Below are positions 45,561 through 54,517 of a stretch of 64,000 nucleotides of DNA, one piece after another. The stretch's first letter is position 1; the number at the start of each line of letters is the position of its first letter. The notes beneath the pieces are model-generated. The model made no database searches. It had not been told where the DNA came from and saw only the letters and a list, made by a program, of their open reading frames with translations. The DNA comes from Pectinatus cerevisiiphilus (GTDB lineage Bacteria > Bacillota > Negativicutes > Selenomonadales > Selenomonadaceae). The DNA is taken from contig NZ_SMAA01000013.1 of NCBI RefSeq assembly GCF_004341685.1, positions 1 to 64,000 on the forward strand, written 5' to 3'. The translations under genes were made by a program, and so were the position numbers.

Positions 45561-47402
45561 TTGTTTACCAGAATAAAGAGATTGCTGATAGGGCGTCCCT
45601 TAAAAAATGATGAGGCCTTTTATCAGCGCTTACCGAAGTGGAAGGCACTGGCTATATTCTCTTCGGATGCATTGTCTTCAGTGAGTTATGGACCTGAGCA
45701 GATTGCTGTTGTTTTAGCGCTATCTGGTTTTATCACATATGGATATTATCTTTATTCATTGATCCCTATTATTGTTTTGCTTGCAATAGTGACTATTTCC
45801 TATGCACAAGTTGCCAGAGCTAATCCGGGTGGCGGTGGGTCGTATTCTGTAGCAAGAGAAAATCTTGGCGAAAAACCGGCGCTGGTAGCGGGAGCAGCTC
45901 TTTTTACGGATTATATACTCACTGTAGCTGTTAGTATCACGACTGGTACTGCGGCACTTATCTCGGCATTTCCCTTCATAGGCGAATATAAACTATTTCT
46001 TGATTTAGCTGTTTTGTTTTGTGTACTAACCATTATTAATTTACGTGGCGTAAGTGAGTCGGCTAAATTTTTTGTTTTGCCGACATATCTTTTTGTCGGT
46101 GGGATTTTGGCGCTGATAGTTATGGGGGTTTTTCAAGTACTTACAGGAACAGACCCAGTTTTTGCAGAGGCTTCCATGCAAAAGCAACCGATGGATATGA
46201 TGATATTCTTTCTTATCTTACGTGCTTTTGCCAATGGCTGTAGTTCAATGACGGGCTTAGAAGCAATAGCTAATGGCGTGCCCATGTTTAAGAAACCTGA
46301 ATATAAAAATGCTATTCATACAACTTATTATATGTCAGGACTTTTGGCAATTATGTTGCTGGGCATATCGTTTTTAATGCTGCATTATCATATTATGCCT
46401 GAATATAATGTGACTATGATATCACAAATTGCTGAAAGAATTGTCGGACGTGGTTATTTTTATTATTTCTTCCAGTTAGTGACAATGTTGATATTGTTTT
46501 TGGCGGCCAATACAGCTTATAATGGGTTACCACCGCTTTTATCAATCATAGCAAAAGATGGTTACCTGCCGCGTTATCTTGGGCAGCGGGGTGAACGTCT
46601 AAGCTTTTCTAATGGTATCCTATTGCTCAGCTTGGCGACTGCATTACTGCTGATTATTTTTGACGGCGATGTAGAACATTTGATTTCTTTATATGCCATA
46701 GGTGTTTTTCTTTCCTTTACTATTGCGCAATCTGGTATGGTTGTGCATTGGCTGCATAATAAGAGTAAATGTTGGCAGTGGCGTGTTTTTGTCAACGCGC
46801 TTGGTGCTTTTATAACAGGCATAATAGTATTAATTATTATTGTTACAAAATTCTTTTACGGTGCATGGATCATTCTTATTTTTATACCGGTAGTAGTATA
46901 TTGTTTCAAAAAAATAAAAACTCATTATACTGGTATGGGTAGGGAGCTTGCGCTTAAACCCGGTGAAAAATTTAGCTATATTAGTTCACCGATAATGAAA
47001 AATTATGTAATCTTACCTATATCATATCCTACGCGAAGTGTTATAGAAGCAATGCGTTATGCACGAAAAATAGGCGATGAGGTAATTGCTGTGCACATTG
47101 CTACTGACGACAAAAATGCCGATTATGTAAAAAAGGTATGGCATGTACAGGATCCGGAAATTAGCATTGTTACGATACAATCCCCTTACCGGATGGTTAT
47201 ACAGCCGTTGCTTGATTTTGTAAAAAAAGTAGCAGCTAGTAAAAGACCAGAAGATTATATAACAGTGCTTATTCCTGAAATACAAACGACAAAATGGTGG
47301 CATAAACTATTGCATAATCAGACGGGCTTGATTTTGCGTACGTTATTGATTTTTAAAGAAAATGTAATTGTAGTGACGATTCCATTCCGTGTGAAAGGTT
47401 AG
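45561..47402 (+). CDS. kimA: KimA-like potassium transporter, APC superfamily, 613 aa
   Basis: Closely follows Bacillus KimA (YdaO), a high-affinity K+/H+ symporter. Shared blocks: RIKRLLIGRPLKN at the start, KALAIFSSDALSSVSYGPEQI, ANPGGGGSYSVARENLG, FTDYILTVAVSITTGTAALISAFP, AFANGCSSMTGLEAIANGVP and AANTAYNGLPPLLSIIAKDGYLPR. About twelve membrane helices are followed by a cytosolic C-terminal USP-like domain (about residues 470-613) that in KimA binds c-di-AMP. The TTG at 45561 follows GGGGGAG by 6 bases and gives the family N-terminus. No ydaO riboswitch was seen upstream, unlike in Bacillus. Confidence 0.88.
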   Translation: MFTRIKRLLIGRPLKNDEAFYQRLPKWKALAIFSSDALSSVSYGPEQIAVVLALSGFITYGYYLYSLIPIIVLLAIVTISYAQVARANPGGGGSYSVARENLGEKPALVAGAALFTDYILTVAVSITTGTAALISAFPFIGEYKLFLDLAVLFCVLTIINLRGVSESAKFFVLPTYLFVGGILALIVMGVFQVLTGTDPVFAEASMQKQPMDMMIFFLILRAFANGCSSMTGLEAIANGVPMFKKPEYKNAIHTTYYMSGLLAIMLLGISFLMLHYHIMPEYNVTMISQIAERIVGRGYFYYFFQLVTMLILFLAANTAYNGLPPLLSIIAKDGYLPRYLGQRGERLSFSNGILLLSLATALLLIIFDGDVEHLISLYAIGVFLSFTIAQSGMVVHWLHNKSKCWQWRVFVNALGAFITGIIVLIIIVTKFFYGAWIILIFIPVVVYCFKKIKTHYTGMGRELALKPGEKFSYISSPIMKNYVILPISYPTRSVIEAMRYARKIGDEVIAVHIATDDKNADYVKKVWHVQDPEISIVTIQSPYRMVIQPLLDFVKKVAASKRPEDYITVLIPEIQTTKWWHKLLHNQTGLILRTLLIFKENVIVVTIPFRVKG

Positions 47403-47470
47403 ATAAAACTAGGATAAGAAAAAGTTTTCGCGTGGAAATGAAATAAAATTGTATCGACATGCATAGAAAG

Positions 47471-47512
47471 CACCCTCATCTTTGGCATAGCTGCTGTAGA
47501 TGAGGGTGTTTT
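47471..47512. terminator. Terminator between kimA and the HD-GYP gene
   Basis: Perfect 11-bp stem CACCCTCATCT / AGATGAGGGTG with a TTTTATTT tail on the plus strand; converging genes. Confidence 0.9.
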
Positions 47513-47537
47513 ATTTGTGAGCGCTATTAAGCTTTTT

Positions 47538-48674
47538 TTATTCTTCAGTGTCGCTTAGCAGACTGGCAGGATCAAAATGTATTGCCTGTACAAGGCTAAG
47601 AATTTCATAATCGTCATATACACTTTCAATAGTACAGCTATTGTCCTGGGACATATCAACTAATATAGGAGTTTTAAAAAGCACATTGTTACCATCGGCA
47701 AAAATATAGATAATAGGGGTTAATACTTTACCTAAAAAGGATTCTTTGACTATGGCAATGCCACGGTTAGTCTTTAAAATTGTACCATTTGGATAAAGCG
47801 CGACATGGTCAAAAAATTTTTGTAACAAATTCGTATCAAATTGCCCTTTTGAATGAGAAGTCATAATGGTAAAAGAAATATGCGGTTTATAAGCTTTTTT
47901 ATACGGGCGTACACTTGTAAGTGCATCATAAACATCGGCTATGGCGGCTATCTTAGCAAAAAGATGTATTTGGTTACCACGCAAACCATAAGGGTATCCT
48001 GTTCCGTCTATCTTTTCGTGATGCTGTCCAGCAATGTCGATGATATTAGCATTAAAACAGCCGCCTTCATGTAATTTCTGTACTGAAAATACAGGATGTT
48101 TTTTCATAAAGATGAACTCATCCTGCGTGAGCGGTGTTTTTTTATTGAGGAGCTCTATAGGGATAGCTATTTTCCCAATGTCATGCAAGATAGCGCCGAG
48201 CGTTAAATCTTCCATTTCTTCGTGGGTGAGATTCAATAAAGAACCAATTAAAGCTGATAATATGGAAACATTGACAGAATGGACTAAAGTATAACTGTCA
48301 TACATGCGGATATCATTTAATTGGACAAGAGCTTGTTTATTGCTGGTGACTTCCCTTATTATAGCTGAAATGGAACTTTGTAGCTTATCAAGCAGGAGAA
48401 TCCCTTTTTTTTCTAAATGGTCTATTGTGTTTGAAAGATTCTTTATCGCAGCAATGCGGGTTGTTTCGCAGACAATGTCTTCCGAAAGGGGATAATTGGC
48501 ATAAGCGTTAGTGGAGGCTACAGCAATTTCTTTGATACCAGCCCGTTTTAGTTTAAAAATATAAAAGCTACTCAGCTTTGTACCGCGACGCAGCAGAAAA
48601 AGCCCTTTATCATCGAAGACACTTTGACAAATTGTCATCCCAGGGCGCAGCCTAGCCACGGGTAATATGATCAT
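47538..48674 (-). CDS. HD-GYP domain phosphodiesterase, 378 aa
   Basis: Probable c-di-GMP phosphodiesterase. The HD-GYP domain (about residues 130-300) shows the metal site HDIGKIAIPIELLNK and the signature GQHHEKIDGTGYPYGLRG, followed by IAAIADVYDALTS and RPYKKAY. The N-terminal about 110 residues (VARLRPGMTICQSVFDDKG) are the common DUF3391-like or GYP-associated start; no membrane segment is visible, so it is cytosolic. It stands alone between terminators. Whether it degrades c-di-GMP or cGAMP cannot be told from the sequence. Confidence 0.93.
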   Translation of the reverse strand: MIILPVARLRPGMTICQSVFDDKGLFLLRRGTKLSSFYIFKLKRAGIKEIAVASTNAYANYPLSEDIVCETTRIAAIKNLSNTIDHLEKKGILLLDKLQSSISAIIREVTSNKQALVQLNDIRMYDSYTLVHSVNVSILSALIGSLLNLTHEEMEDLTLGAILHDIGKIAIPIELLNKKTPLTQDEFIFMKKHPVFSVQKLHEGGCFNANIIDIAGQHHEKIDGTGYPYGLRGNQIHLFAKIAAIADVYDALTSVRPYKKAYKPHISFTIMTSHSKGQFDTNLLQKFFDHVALYPNGTILKTNRGIAIVKESFLGKVLTPIIYIFADGNNVLFKTPILVDMSQDNSCTIESVYDDYEILSLVQAIHFDPASLLSDTEE

Positions 48675-48778
48675 AATGTATCGCCACCTTGCAATTAGAG
48701 AATATTCATTTCATGCGTTAAATCATGCTTGGGAAAATAAATTAAGCTGCGTTTTAAAGTTAAAAAAGTATTTGTATA

Positions 48779-49300
48779 TTATTTTATAGGAAATCTTTTT
48801 ATGCCGTAACGTTCAAGATATTTTAAGGACTTTGGTGGATTGAGCACCTCCGCATAGGTAATGGCGCATAAGATATTTTTTTTATCGATGTTTAGTGGTG
48901 TTACCACGGAATTGTCCTTTTTTTCTAAAGATGGCATAGCTTTAGTGACTGCCTGCTGGAATAAAATATTAGCAGGTACTTCGCGCGGTGTTGGTGGGGA
49001 TGAAAAAGCAGGTACTGGTTTTTGTTCATCCTGTTTATGCGGAAGGGGTTCTGCTTTTTCAGAAGTCTTTATTTCAGTAGGGATGGGCTGTTTTGGCTGC
49101 TCGGGTAATGGTGCTGTATTTTCATTTTGGGGGCGCTTCATCATGTAGTCAAGAGTTTTTTTACCAGGATCAGCGCTTTTTGTTGCTTGTGGTCGCCTGA
49201 TTGGTGGCAGGCGGCGCTGGGATGAAGTAGTTTTCTTCTTTTTACCGGCAAGGGAAACTATCCAAAGGAAAATTGCCGCAATTATAATAAGTGTATTCAT
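48779..49300 (-). CDS. Small Pro-rich membrane protein after floA, 173 aa
   Basis: Unrecognised protein. One N-terminal membrane helix (LIIIAAIFLWIVSLAG), then KKKK and a low-complexity region rich in Pro, Lys, Gln and Glu (about residues 30-115), then a C-terminal piece with NIDKKNILCAITYAEVLNPPKSLKYLERYG. The C-terminal part is predicted to fold; the middle acts as a linker. Its start is one base past the floA stop, so it is the last gene of the nfeD-floA transcript. By position it may work with the flotillin or in the same membrane domain. Confidence 0.8.
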   Translation of the reverse strand: MNTLIIIAAIFLWIVSLAGKKKKTTSSQRRLPPIRRPQATKSADPGKKTLDYMMKRPQNENTAPLPEQPKQPIPTEIKTSEKAEPLPHKQDEQKPVPAFSSPPTPREVPANILFQQAVTKAMPSLEKKDNSVVTPLNIDKKNILCAITYAEVLNPPKSLKYLERYGIKRFPIK

Positions 49301-49301
49301 T

Positions 49302-50297
49302 TTATTTCACCGGTGGCGTAATAGTTGCTTCTTCTGTTCCTGTTTTACCTATAGTTTCACGCATTTTTGTGTCAGCATTAATATTATTTAAATTATAGTA
49401 ATCCATAACACCCATTTTTCCTTCGCGTAAAGCTGTAGCGAGGGCATGGGGAACTTCTGATTGCGCTTCTACAACGCGAGCCTGCATTTCTTGCGTATAG
49501 GCTTTCATTTCCTGTTCTTTAGCCACTGCCATTGCGCGTCTTTCTTCTGCTTTGGCCTGTGCTATGCGTTTATCGGCTTCGGCCTGGTCTGTCTGGAGTT
49601 GTGCACCTATATTTCTGCCGACGTCTACGTCCGCAATATCTATTGACAGTATTTCAAATGCTGTACCGGCATCAAGCCCTTTATCAAGAACTGTTTTCGA
49701 GATGTCGTCTGGATTGGAGAGGACGTCTGTATGATTGGCGGAAGAACCAACAGTGGTGACAATGCCTTCACCAACACGGGCAATTATCGTCGGTTCCCCA
49801 GCACCGCCGACTAAGCGGTCAATGTTGGCACGGACGGTGACACGAGCCTTGATTTTTAGTTCGATACCATTTTTGGCTACGGCGGAAACAATAGGTGTTT
49901 CTATTACTTTCGGGTTTACGCTCATTTGGACGGCTTCTAAAACATCGCGACCAGCAAGGTCTATCGCGGCAGAACGTTCGAAAGGAAGTGGTATCTGGGC
50001 ACGATGGGCAGCAATCAGCGCATCGATTACTTTGTCTACATTGCCTCCTGCTAAATAATGGGCTTCCAATTGGTTGGAATTGACAGTTAGGCCTGCTTTA
50101 TTAGCTTTTATCAGTGGCAGAATGATTCGTTGCGGTATTACGCGGCGCATTCTCATGCCGATCAATGTAAATATACCTACCTGAACATTAGCAGCTAGGG
50201 CTGATATCCATAAGCCGAGTGGTACAAAGTACAGAAACAACATGACAACGATGACTGCAAGTACCAGAAAAAAACCTGAAATAAGTAATGGTTCCAT
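49302..50297 (-). CDS. floA: Flotillin-like protein FloA, 331 aa
   Basis: Scaffold protein that organises bacterial membrane microdomains. The N-terminal helix (residues about 5-30) is followed by [56 protein letters not shown], and the flotillin core with ALIARVGEG-type and [29 protein letters not shown]. The C-terminal Ala/Glu-rich coiled coil ([25 protein letters not shown], given in part) drives oligomers. GGAGG precedes ATG 50297; the frame opens at 50327. It follows an NfeD gene and precedes a small membrane protein, the same three-gene layout as Bacillus yqeZ-yqfA-yqfB. Confidence 0.95.
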   Translation of the reverse strand: MEPLLISGFFLVLAVIVVMLFLYFVPLGLWISALAANVQVGIFTLIGMRMRRVIPQRIILPLIKANKAGLTVNSNQLEAHYLAGGNVDKVIDALIAAHRAQIPLPFERSAAIDLAGRDVLEAVQMSVNPKVIETPIVSAVAKNGIELKIKARVTVRANIDRLVGGAGEPTIIARVGEGIVTTVGSSANHTDVLSNPDDISKTVLDKGLDAGTAFEILSIDIADVDVGRNIGAQLQTDQAEADKRIAQAKAEERRAMAVAKEQEMKAYTQEMQARVVEAQSEVPHALATALREGKMGVMDYYNLNNINADTKMRETIGKTGTEEATITPPVK

Positions 50298-50369
50298 AGA
50301 ATGACCTCCAAATAAATAAGTTAGCAATTAATAAAAATAAACTTTGTAGAAATATAGAAGGTCGATTGA

Positions 50370-51002
50370 TTACACTTCCCTGACAATTATGCGGTTGCCT
50401 TCTATCTTGATAATACGGATTTTTTTCCCTTTATCTATATAGGCACCTTCTGAGATAGCATCAATTGGTGAACCATCTATTAAAATAGTACCAGCAGGAC
50501 GAAGCTCCGTTAGGACGGTCCCTTCCTTGTGCAGCAGGCTTGAATTGTCGGTGCTGCTGGTGTAGCCCCTGTCTTCAGTAGAAGAATCCTTTAGGATTAC
50601 TTTTTGCCAAAGTCTGCTTGAAGGTAATTTTTTCACAATAAACGCGAATAGTACTATAGCTATGACTAAGGCACCAATTAGCATATAAACGGCATCAATA
50701 TTTCCACCCAACCCTAAAATGATACTATAAAGCATCATCACAATACCCAAAGCGGCAAATATGCCAGTAGCTGGTGTGACTAATTCTATTATAATGAAAA
50801 GTATACCACCGAGAAAAAGCGCGATGTGATATATATTTACGAGCCCTTTTATATAGCCGCTACCCCAAAATACAGCAGCTGCTATTATTCCCAAAAACGC
50901 ACCGAGACCTGTTCCACCAGTTTTTATTTCTATCAGTACAGATAAAAATATTATTGCAATTAAAAGCATTTTCAATGCTGGTAAATCCACAATGATATCC
51001 AT
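50370..51002 (-). CDS. NfeD-like membrane protein (short form), 210 aa
   Basis: Four-helix membrane protein (about residues 10-30, 35-60, 70-100 and 100-125) ending in an OB-fold domain. That domain is visible as GTVLTELRPAGTILIDGSPIDAISEG and KIRIIKIEGNRIIVREV. This is the NfeD short type (NfeD1b, YqeZ without its protease part) that partners flotillins. It lies upstream of floA in the same transcript. The ATG at 51002 has AAGGAGC upstream. Confidence 0.9.
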   Translation of the reverse strand: MDIIVDLPALKMLLIAIIFLSVLIEIKTGGTGLGAFLGIIAAAVFWGSGYIKGLVNIYHIALFLGGILFIIIELVTPATGIFAALGIVMMLYSIILGLGGNIDAVYMLIGALVIAIVLFAFIVKKLPSSRLWQKVILKDSSTEDRGYTSSTDNSSLLHKEGTVLTELRPAGTILIDGSPIDAISEGAYIDKGKKIRIIKIEGNRIIVREV

Positions 51003-51198
51003 TTTAAGCTCCTTTTAAATATTGGTATAGTTTTTTGGTGTATGAAAAATATAGTTTATATTTTAAATGGTTATCATAGAAAAATACTATTATATAATTC
51101 AATGTAAAATTAGAAAATACCTTTTAATTGGCAATTATAATTACTATTTTATAAAAACGTAAAGAATTTATAGGCAATATAGTAAAATTTTTATTGTT

Positions 51199-52533
51199 TT
51201 AAAATGAAGCAGTAGAATTTTTTATATGGGCGGTAAGAAATATAATTATCTCACTATCTGTTTTGCTCTTTTTTACACTGCGGAAAAAATTCCCTAAGAT
51301 AGGAATATCGCCTAAAAAGGGAATTTTACTCATACTATTTGATTCTTCACTACCAATAAGTCCACCTATAATCATAGTTTCACCATCTTTAAGACGAATC
51401 ACAGTATCCGCTGATCTTGTTTGGAAACGGTAAGCTTTTAAATCTGCCACGTATAAAGGACTGCTCACCTCTGTATGCACGGTGGCTGTTATGTCGCCGT
51501 TGTCATTTATTGTAGGTGTATACCGTAAAATTATACCGGTATCATGATACTCGTAAGCTGTTGTCGTAGTTGAATCAGTGGTGCTCGTTTTGGGAATGGG
51601 GACGCTGCCGCCAATACGTATAACAGCTTCATGGTTGTTGAGTGTCATGATATTGGGTTTGGCTAAAATACTAGCTTTTCCGTCAGTTATAAGGGCATTT
51701 AAGGTAGCACCATAGTAAAATTCAAAAGGAATCCCGGCAGGCCCTCTGCCAAATTGTATTATTCCGGGAGTGGAGTCGAATTCACTTGTTTTTCTATTAA
51801 TTTTTGTGCTGGGAATATTTTCACTGACAGATACATAATTGCCATCGTCATTTTGGACAATCCGTTTTACTGTCTCATATGAATTTTCATAGTCGGGATA
51901 TTGAGGTAATTGCGACCAATTCCACTCTATACCCAGTTTTTCAGATGCGTCTTTTTGAATGGCAATAACCTTAGCTTCCAGCATGACTTGTTTACTCGGT
52001 ACATCAAAGCGTTTAATGAAATCGGCTACTCTTTCAGCTTCACTATCGGTACCATAAAATAATAAGGAATTGTTTTCTTTGTCCACGAGAACGATTTCCG
52101 TGTCATTGGCAGAAGTATTTTCCTTGGTGGGTCGCATGTTGAAAGAAATACGTACAGCATCAGCTAGAATAGCAGGATCATAATATTGTATCTTAAAAAT
52201 ATGAAGTTTACCATAATTATAATGTATATTTTTTTTATCACTTATAAAAAAGACATTATCGTCTTCTTCAATAGCAAGACCTTTGATCCGTCCTATGATT
52301 TTCATTGCGGCAATAGGAGAAATATCGTCAAGGTTTACAGAAACCGTTCCGGTCACGTTGTCATCAATGACAATATTTATATTATTGGTAGCGGCAAGTG
52401 CTGTTAAAACATAGCGCACATCTGCGTCAACCAAATGCAGGCTCATTGCTGCTGCGTGGGAAAAATGTCCCCAAATAAGAAATACAGTAATAAGTAGTGG
52501 AACAAGGTTCTGGTGAATAAATTTTGTCCGCAT
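51199..52533 (-). CDS. Outer-membrane secretin, PilQ/GspD-like, 444 aa
   Basis: Secretin of type IV pilus or type II secretion systems. A signal peptide (residues about 1-28, cut near AHAAA) is followed by a secretin/TonB short N-terminal domain (ADVRYVLTALAATNNINIVIDDNVTG), a secretin N module (IFKIQYYDPAILADAVR) and the secretin beta barrel (VMLEAKVIAI, KASILAKPNIMTLNNHEAVIRIGGSVPI, and DGETMIIGGLIG near the C-terminus). At 444 residues it is shorter than PilQ (about 600-700), lacking AMIN and several N modules. Overlapping stop and start positions link it to the PilP-like gene just upstream. ATG 52533 gives a good signal peptide; a GTG at 52563 is an alternative. A secretin shows that the cell has an outer membrane. 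Confidence 0.88.
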   Translation of the reverse strand: MRTKFIHQNLVPLLITVFLIWGHFSHAAAMSLHLVDADVRYVLTALAATNNINIVIDDNVTGTVSVNLDDISPIAAMKIIGRIKGLAIEEDDNVFFISDKKNIHYNYGKLHIFKIQYYDPAILADAVRISFNMRPTKENTSANDTEIVLVDKENNSLLFYGTDSEAERVADFIKRFDVPSKQVMLEAKVIAIQKDASEKLGIEWNWSQLPQYPDYENSYETVKRIVQNDDGNYVSVSENIPSTKINRKTSEFDSTPGIIQFGRGPAGIPFEFYYGATLNALITDGKASILAKPNIMTLNNHEAVIRIGGSVPIPKTSTTDSTTTTAYEYHDTGIILRYTPTINDNGDITATVHTEVSSPLYVADLKAYRFQTRSADTVIRLKDGETMIIGGLIGSEESNSMSKIPFLGDIPILGNFFRSVKKSKTDSEIIIFLTAHIKNSTASF

Positions 52534-52541
52534 GTTATGTA

Positions 52542-53108
52542 TTAAAACCCCTTTAAACGACACATAAGCAGCTGTCCATAGCTGTTTTTTAAGTATATAC
52601 TGGCTGTATCAATGGATATGACCTCATAGTCAGCAAAATGGCTGCCGGTAGTTACCGTATAATATTCGTTGTTATGGATAATGATGGCAGAGGCTGTGTC
52701 ATTGAGAAAAATACCTACTAATTTTGGTGGTGGTTCCGCACTTTTGCTTTTTACAACAGGATTAGGCATCTCGTTTGCAGGACGGGCAGGTTCAACAGAT
52801 TGGACGGTATTATTGATAACAGTGTGATTCTCAGGTGGAGAAACCTTATTATTATATTCCTGCGGATGAGCTGCTGAAAAAGGATCCCGCAGCGGTTTTA
52901 CGGGATGGATGAAATAATTATAAGTGGTGCTGGTGTTAACATCATCATCTTTTTTATCTGTTGGCAATGTTTCTGAGGATGATGTGGGGGCAGTTTTTCC
53001 GACAATGAAATAAATGATGAAAATGACTATGAAAAAAATAATAAGGAGTGATTTATTTTTTCTCTTGATGAATGAATAAAATTGGTTAATCTTTTGAATA
53101 GTCTGCAT
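52542..53108 (-). CDS. PilP/GspC-like inner-membrane protein, 188 aa
   Basis: One membrane helix near residues 18-38 (SLLIIFFIVIFIIYFIVG), a Pro/Ser-rich linker, then a small C-terminal domain starting at PPPKLVGIFLNDTASAIIIHNNEYYTV and ending ASIYLKNSYGQLLMCRLKGF. The KLVGIF motif and the preceding LRDPFSAA box are typical of PilP and GspC proteins that connect the inner-membrane pilus platform to the secretin. It lies just upstream of the secretin, but pilM, pilN and pilO, usually found before it, are missing; the next gene is on the other strand. So the two form a shortened pilus cassette. Confidence 0.82.
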   Translation of the reverse strand: MQTIQKINQFYSFIKRKNKSLLIIFFIVIFIIYFIVGKTAPTSSSETLPTDKKDDDVNTSTTYNYFIHPVKPLRDPFSAAHPQEYNNKVSPPENHTVINNTVQSVEPARPANEMPNPVVKSKSAEPPPKLVGIFLNDTASAIIIHNNEYYTVTTGSHFADYEVISIDTASIYLKNSYGQLLMCRLKGF

Positions 53109-53438
53109 AGTTGTTTACCACAAAGATATAAATTATAAAAAATAGCTGCAATCATTTTTCAGTATATGAATTTTTATTGTAAAAGTCAATTTTTTATGAC
53201 TTTTCTAATAAAATAAATATTGTTATAAATACGTGAAGGTATTATTTAGATAATAAATTTTTAAAGAGTAATGTAATTTTTAAGAGGAAAAAGTTGTAAA
53301 GAGAAAAAATTATTTATAAATTTACTATTTATTCGTTAAAAAATATTTGGAAAATATTATTTTTTGCAGGTTTTTAGATACTATCAGAGAATATATTATA
53401 TATAGATCCACGAATCATAAGAAAGGTGTTGAAGATAT
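53109..53438. other. Intergenic region before hpf
   Basis: 330 bases of very AT-rich sequence holding divergent promoters for the pilus pair and hpf. No coding frame with a ribosome site was seen. AAAGGTGTTGAAG lies just before the hpf start. Confidence 0.4.
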
Positions 53439-53990
53439 ATGGCAACATTCACTATCAGAGGAAAAAACATTGAAATCACTCCAGCTTTGCACGATTACGT
53501 GGAAAAAAAGGTCGGCAAGGTAACTAAATATTTTGATACTGTGGGTGAAATAACGGTTTTGCTTACGGTAACAAAAGGTCAGCATATTGTAGAAGTTACA
53601 GTTCCTGTACAGGGAATACTGTTGCGCGGTGAAGAATCGACAATGGATATGTACACTTCTATAGATTTAGTCATAGAAAAATTAGAGCGGCAAATACGTA
53701 AACAGAAAACTAAATTGGAACGTCGTTTTAGAAGCGGCAGCTTTAAGATGGAAGCAGTTGCAGCTGCCAATGCATCAGCAAGAGACGAAGCAGAAGATAA
53801 AGATGATGAGTATCCAGTTGTAAAAACAAAACGTTTTGCAGTAAAACCTATGGATGTGCAAGAAGCTATTATGCAGATGAATCTCATAAATCATGAATTT
53901 TTCGTATTCCGTGATGCAAAGACGGAAGATGTAAATGTAGTATATCGGCGCAGAGATGGCAATTATGGGTTGATTGAACCTAGCCGTTGA
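53439..53990 (+). CDS. hpf: Ribosome hibernation promoting factor, long form, 183 aa
   Basis: Binds the 30S decoding region and joins ribosomes as 100S dimers in stationary phase. The N-terminal HPF/RaiA domain (about residues 1-95: MATFTIRGKNIEITPALHDY, KKVGKVTKYF) is followed by a linker and the C-terminal dimerisation domain (about 125-183: VKTKRFAVKPMDVQEAIMQM, NLINHEFFVFRDAKTEDVNV). Length about 180 marks the long form. It is a single-gene unit with its own terminator. Confidence 0.96.
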   Translation: MATFTIRGKNIEITPALHDYVEKKVGKVTKYFDTVGEITVLLTVTKGQHIVEVTVPVQGILLRGEESTMDMYTSIDLVIEKLERQIRKQKTKLERRFRSGSFKMEAVAAANASARDEAEDKDDEYPVVKTKRFAVKPMDVQEAIMQMNLINHEFFVFRDAKTEDVNVVYRRRDGNYGLIEPSR

Positions 53991-54006
53991 TGAATAAAGT
54001 ACGGTG

Positions 54007-54090
54007 AAAAGAGCAGTAAGATGATTTGTTTTCCGAAAGTTAAACCGAAAAATTAATTTTCGTGAAACAAATTAGATTCTGCTCTTTTTA
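54007..54090 (+). terminator. Terminator after hpf
   Basis: Long hairpin: AAAAGAGCAG pairs with CTGCTCTTTT, with ATTTGTTT/AAACAAAT inside, then a T tail. Confidence 0.85.
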
Positions 54091-54171
54091 TATTGTCCTG
54101 ATAGCGACGTTAGCGTATATTTGGCTGAATAAAGATGACATTACCTGATAGACAAATTTACAAAAGATGTC

Positions 54172-54200
54172 TTGACAAATATGCGAAATGTTGATATATT
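54172..54200 (+). promoter_or_regulatory. Promoter of the aroF-tyrA leader
   Basis: TTGACA (54172-54177), 17-base spacer, TATATT (54195-54200). Transcription should start near 54207, at the T-box leader. Confidence 0.85.
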
Positions 54201-54206
54201 GCTCTA

Positions 54207-54461
54207 TACAAGATGAAATGCAGTGAGCAGGAAAAGTATATTGGATAGCGTTTTACAGAGAGTCATGGGACGGTGGAACATGATAAATGCGTCAATAGAA
54301 ATACACTTGTGAGCAGTAAGCTGAATTTGTAGTAGGCTGTGCCGGATTGCCTCCGTTACCTTGGGCTAGGATATGTTAGTATCTGAAATTAAGTGGCTTG
54401 CATAAGCAAGTAGGGTGGTACCACGGGTAAATGCTCGTCCCTTTTGGGGACGGGTTTTTTT
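54207..54461 (+). promoter_or_regulatory. T-box leader, probably tyrosine-specific
   Basis: A tRNA-sensing leader. The T-box AGGGTGGTACCACG is at 54412-54425, and the terminator stem CTCGTCC / GGACGGG with a T run lies at 54434-54461. An AGAGAGTC (AG-box region) and long stem I precede it. In the 3' side of stem I, GAAATACAC places UAC (54302-54304, Tyr) as the likely specifier. The variable T-box base is T (54419), which pairs with an A discriminator as in tRNA-Tyr or tRNA-Phe, and not with G as in tRNA-Trp. Downstream genes make tyrosine precursors, which supports Tyr. Confidence 0.9.
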
Positions 54462-54517
54462 GTTTGCATTTATTGCGGCAATTGTGTTCTTTTTGATGAT
54501 TTTTGGGAGGAATAAAG

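Noticed and set aside
54291-54310. Tryptophan or phenylalanine specificity of the T-box
   Set aside because: Trp would need a C at the variable T-box base but T is present; no TTC codon was seen at the specifier position, while TAC fits and tyrA is in the operon. Phe is not fully excluded.
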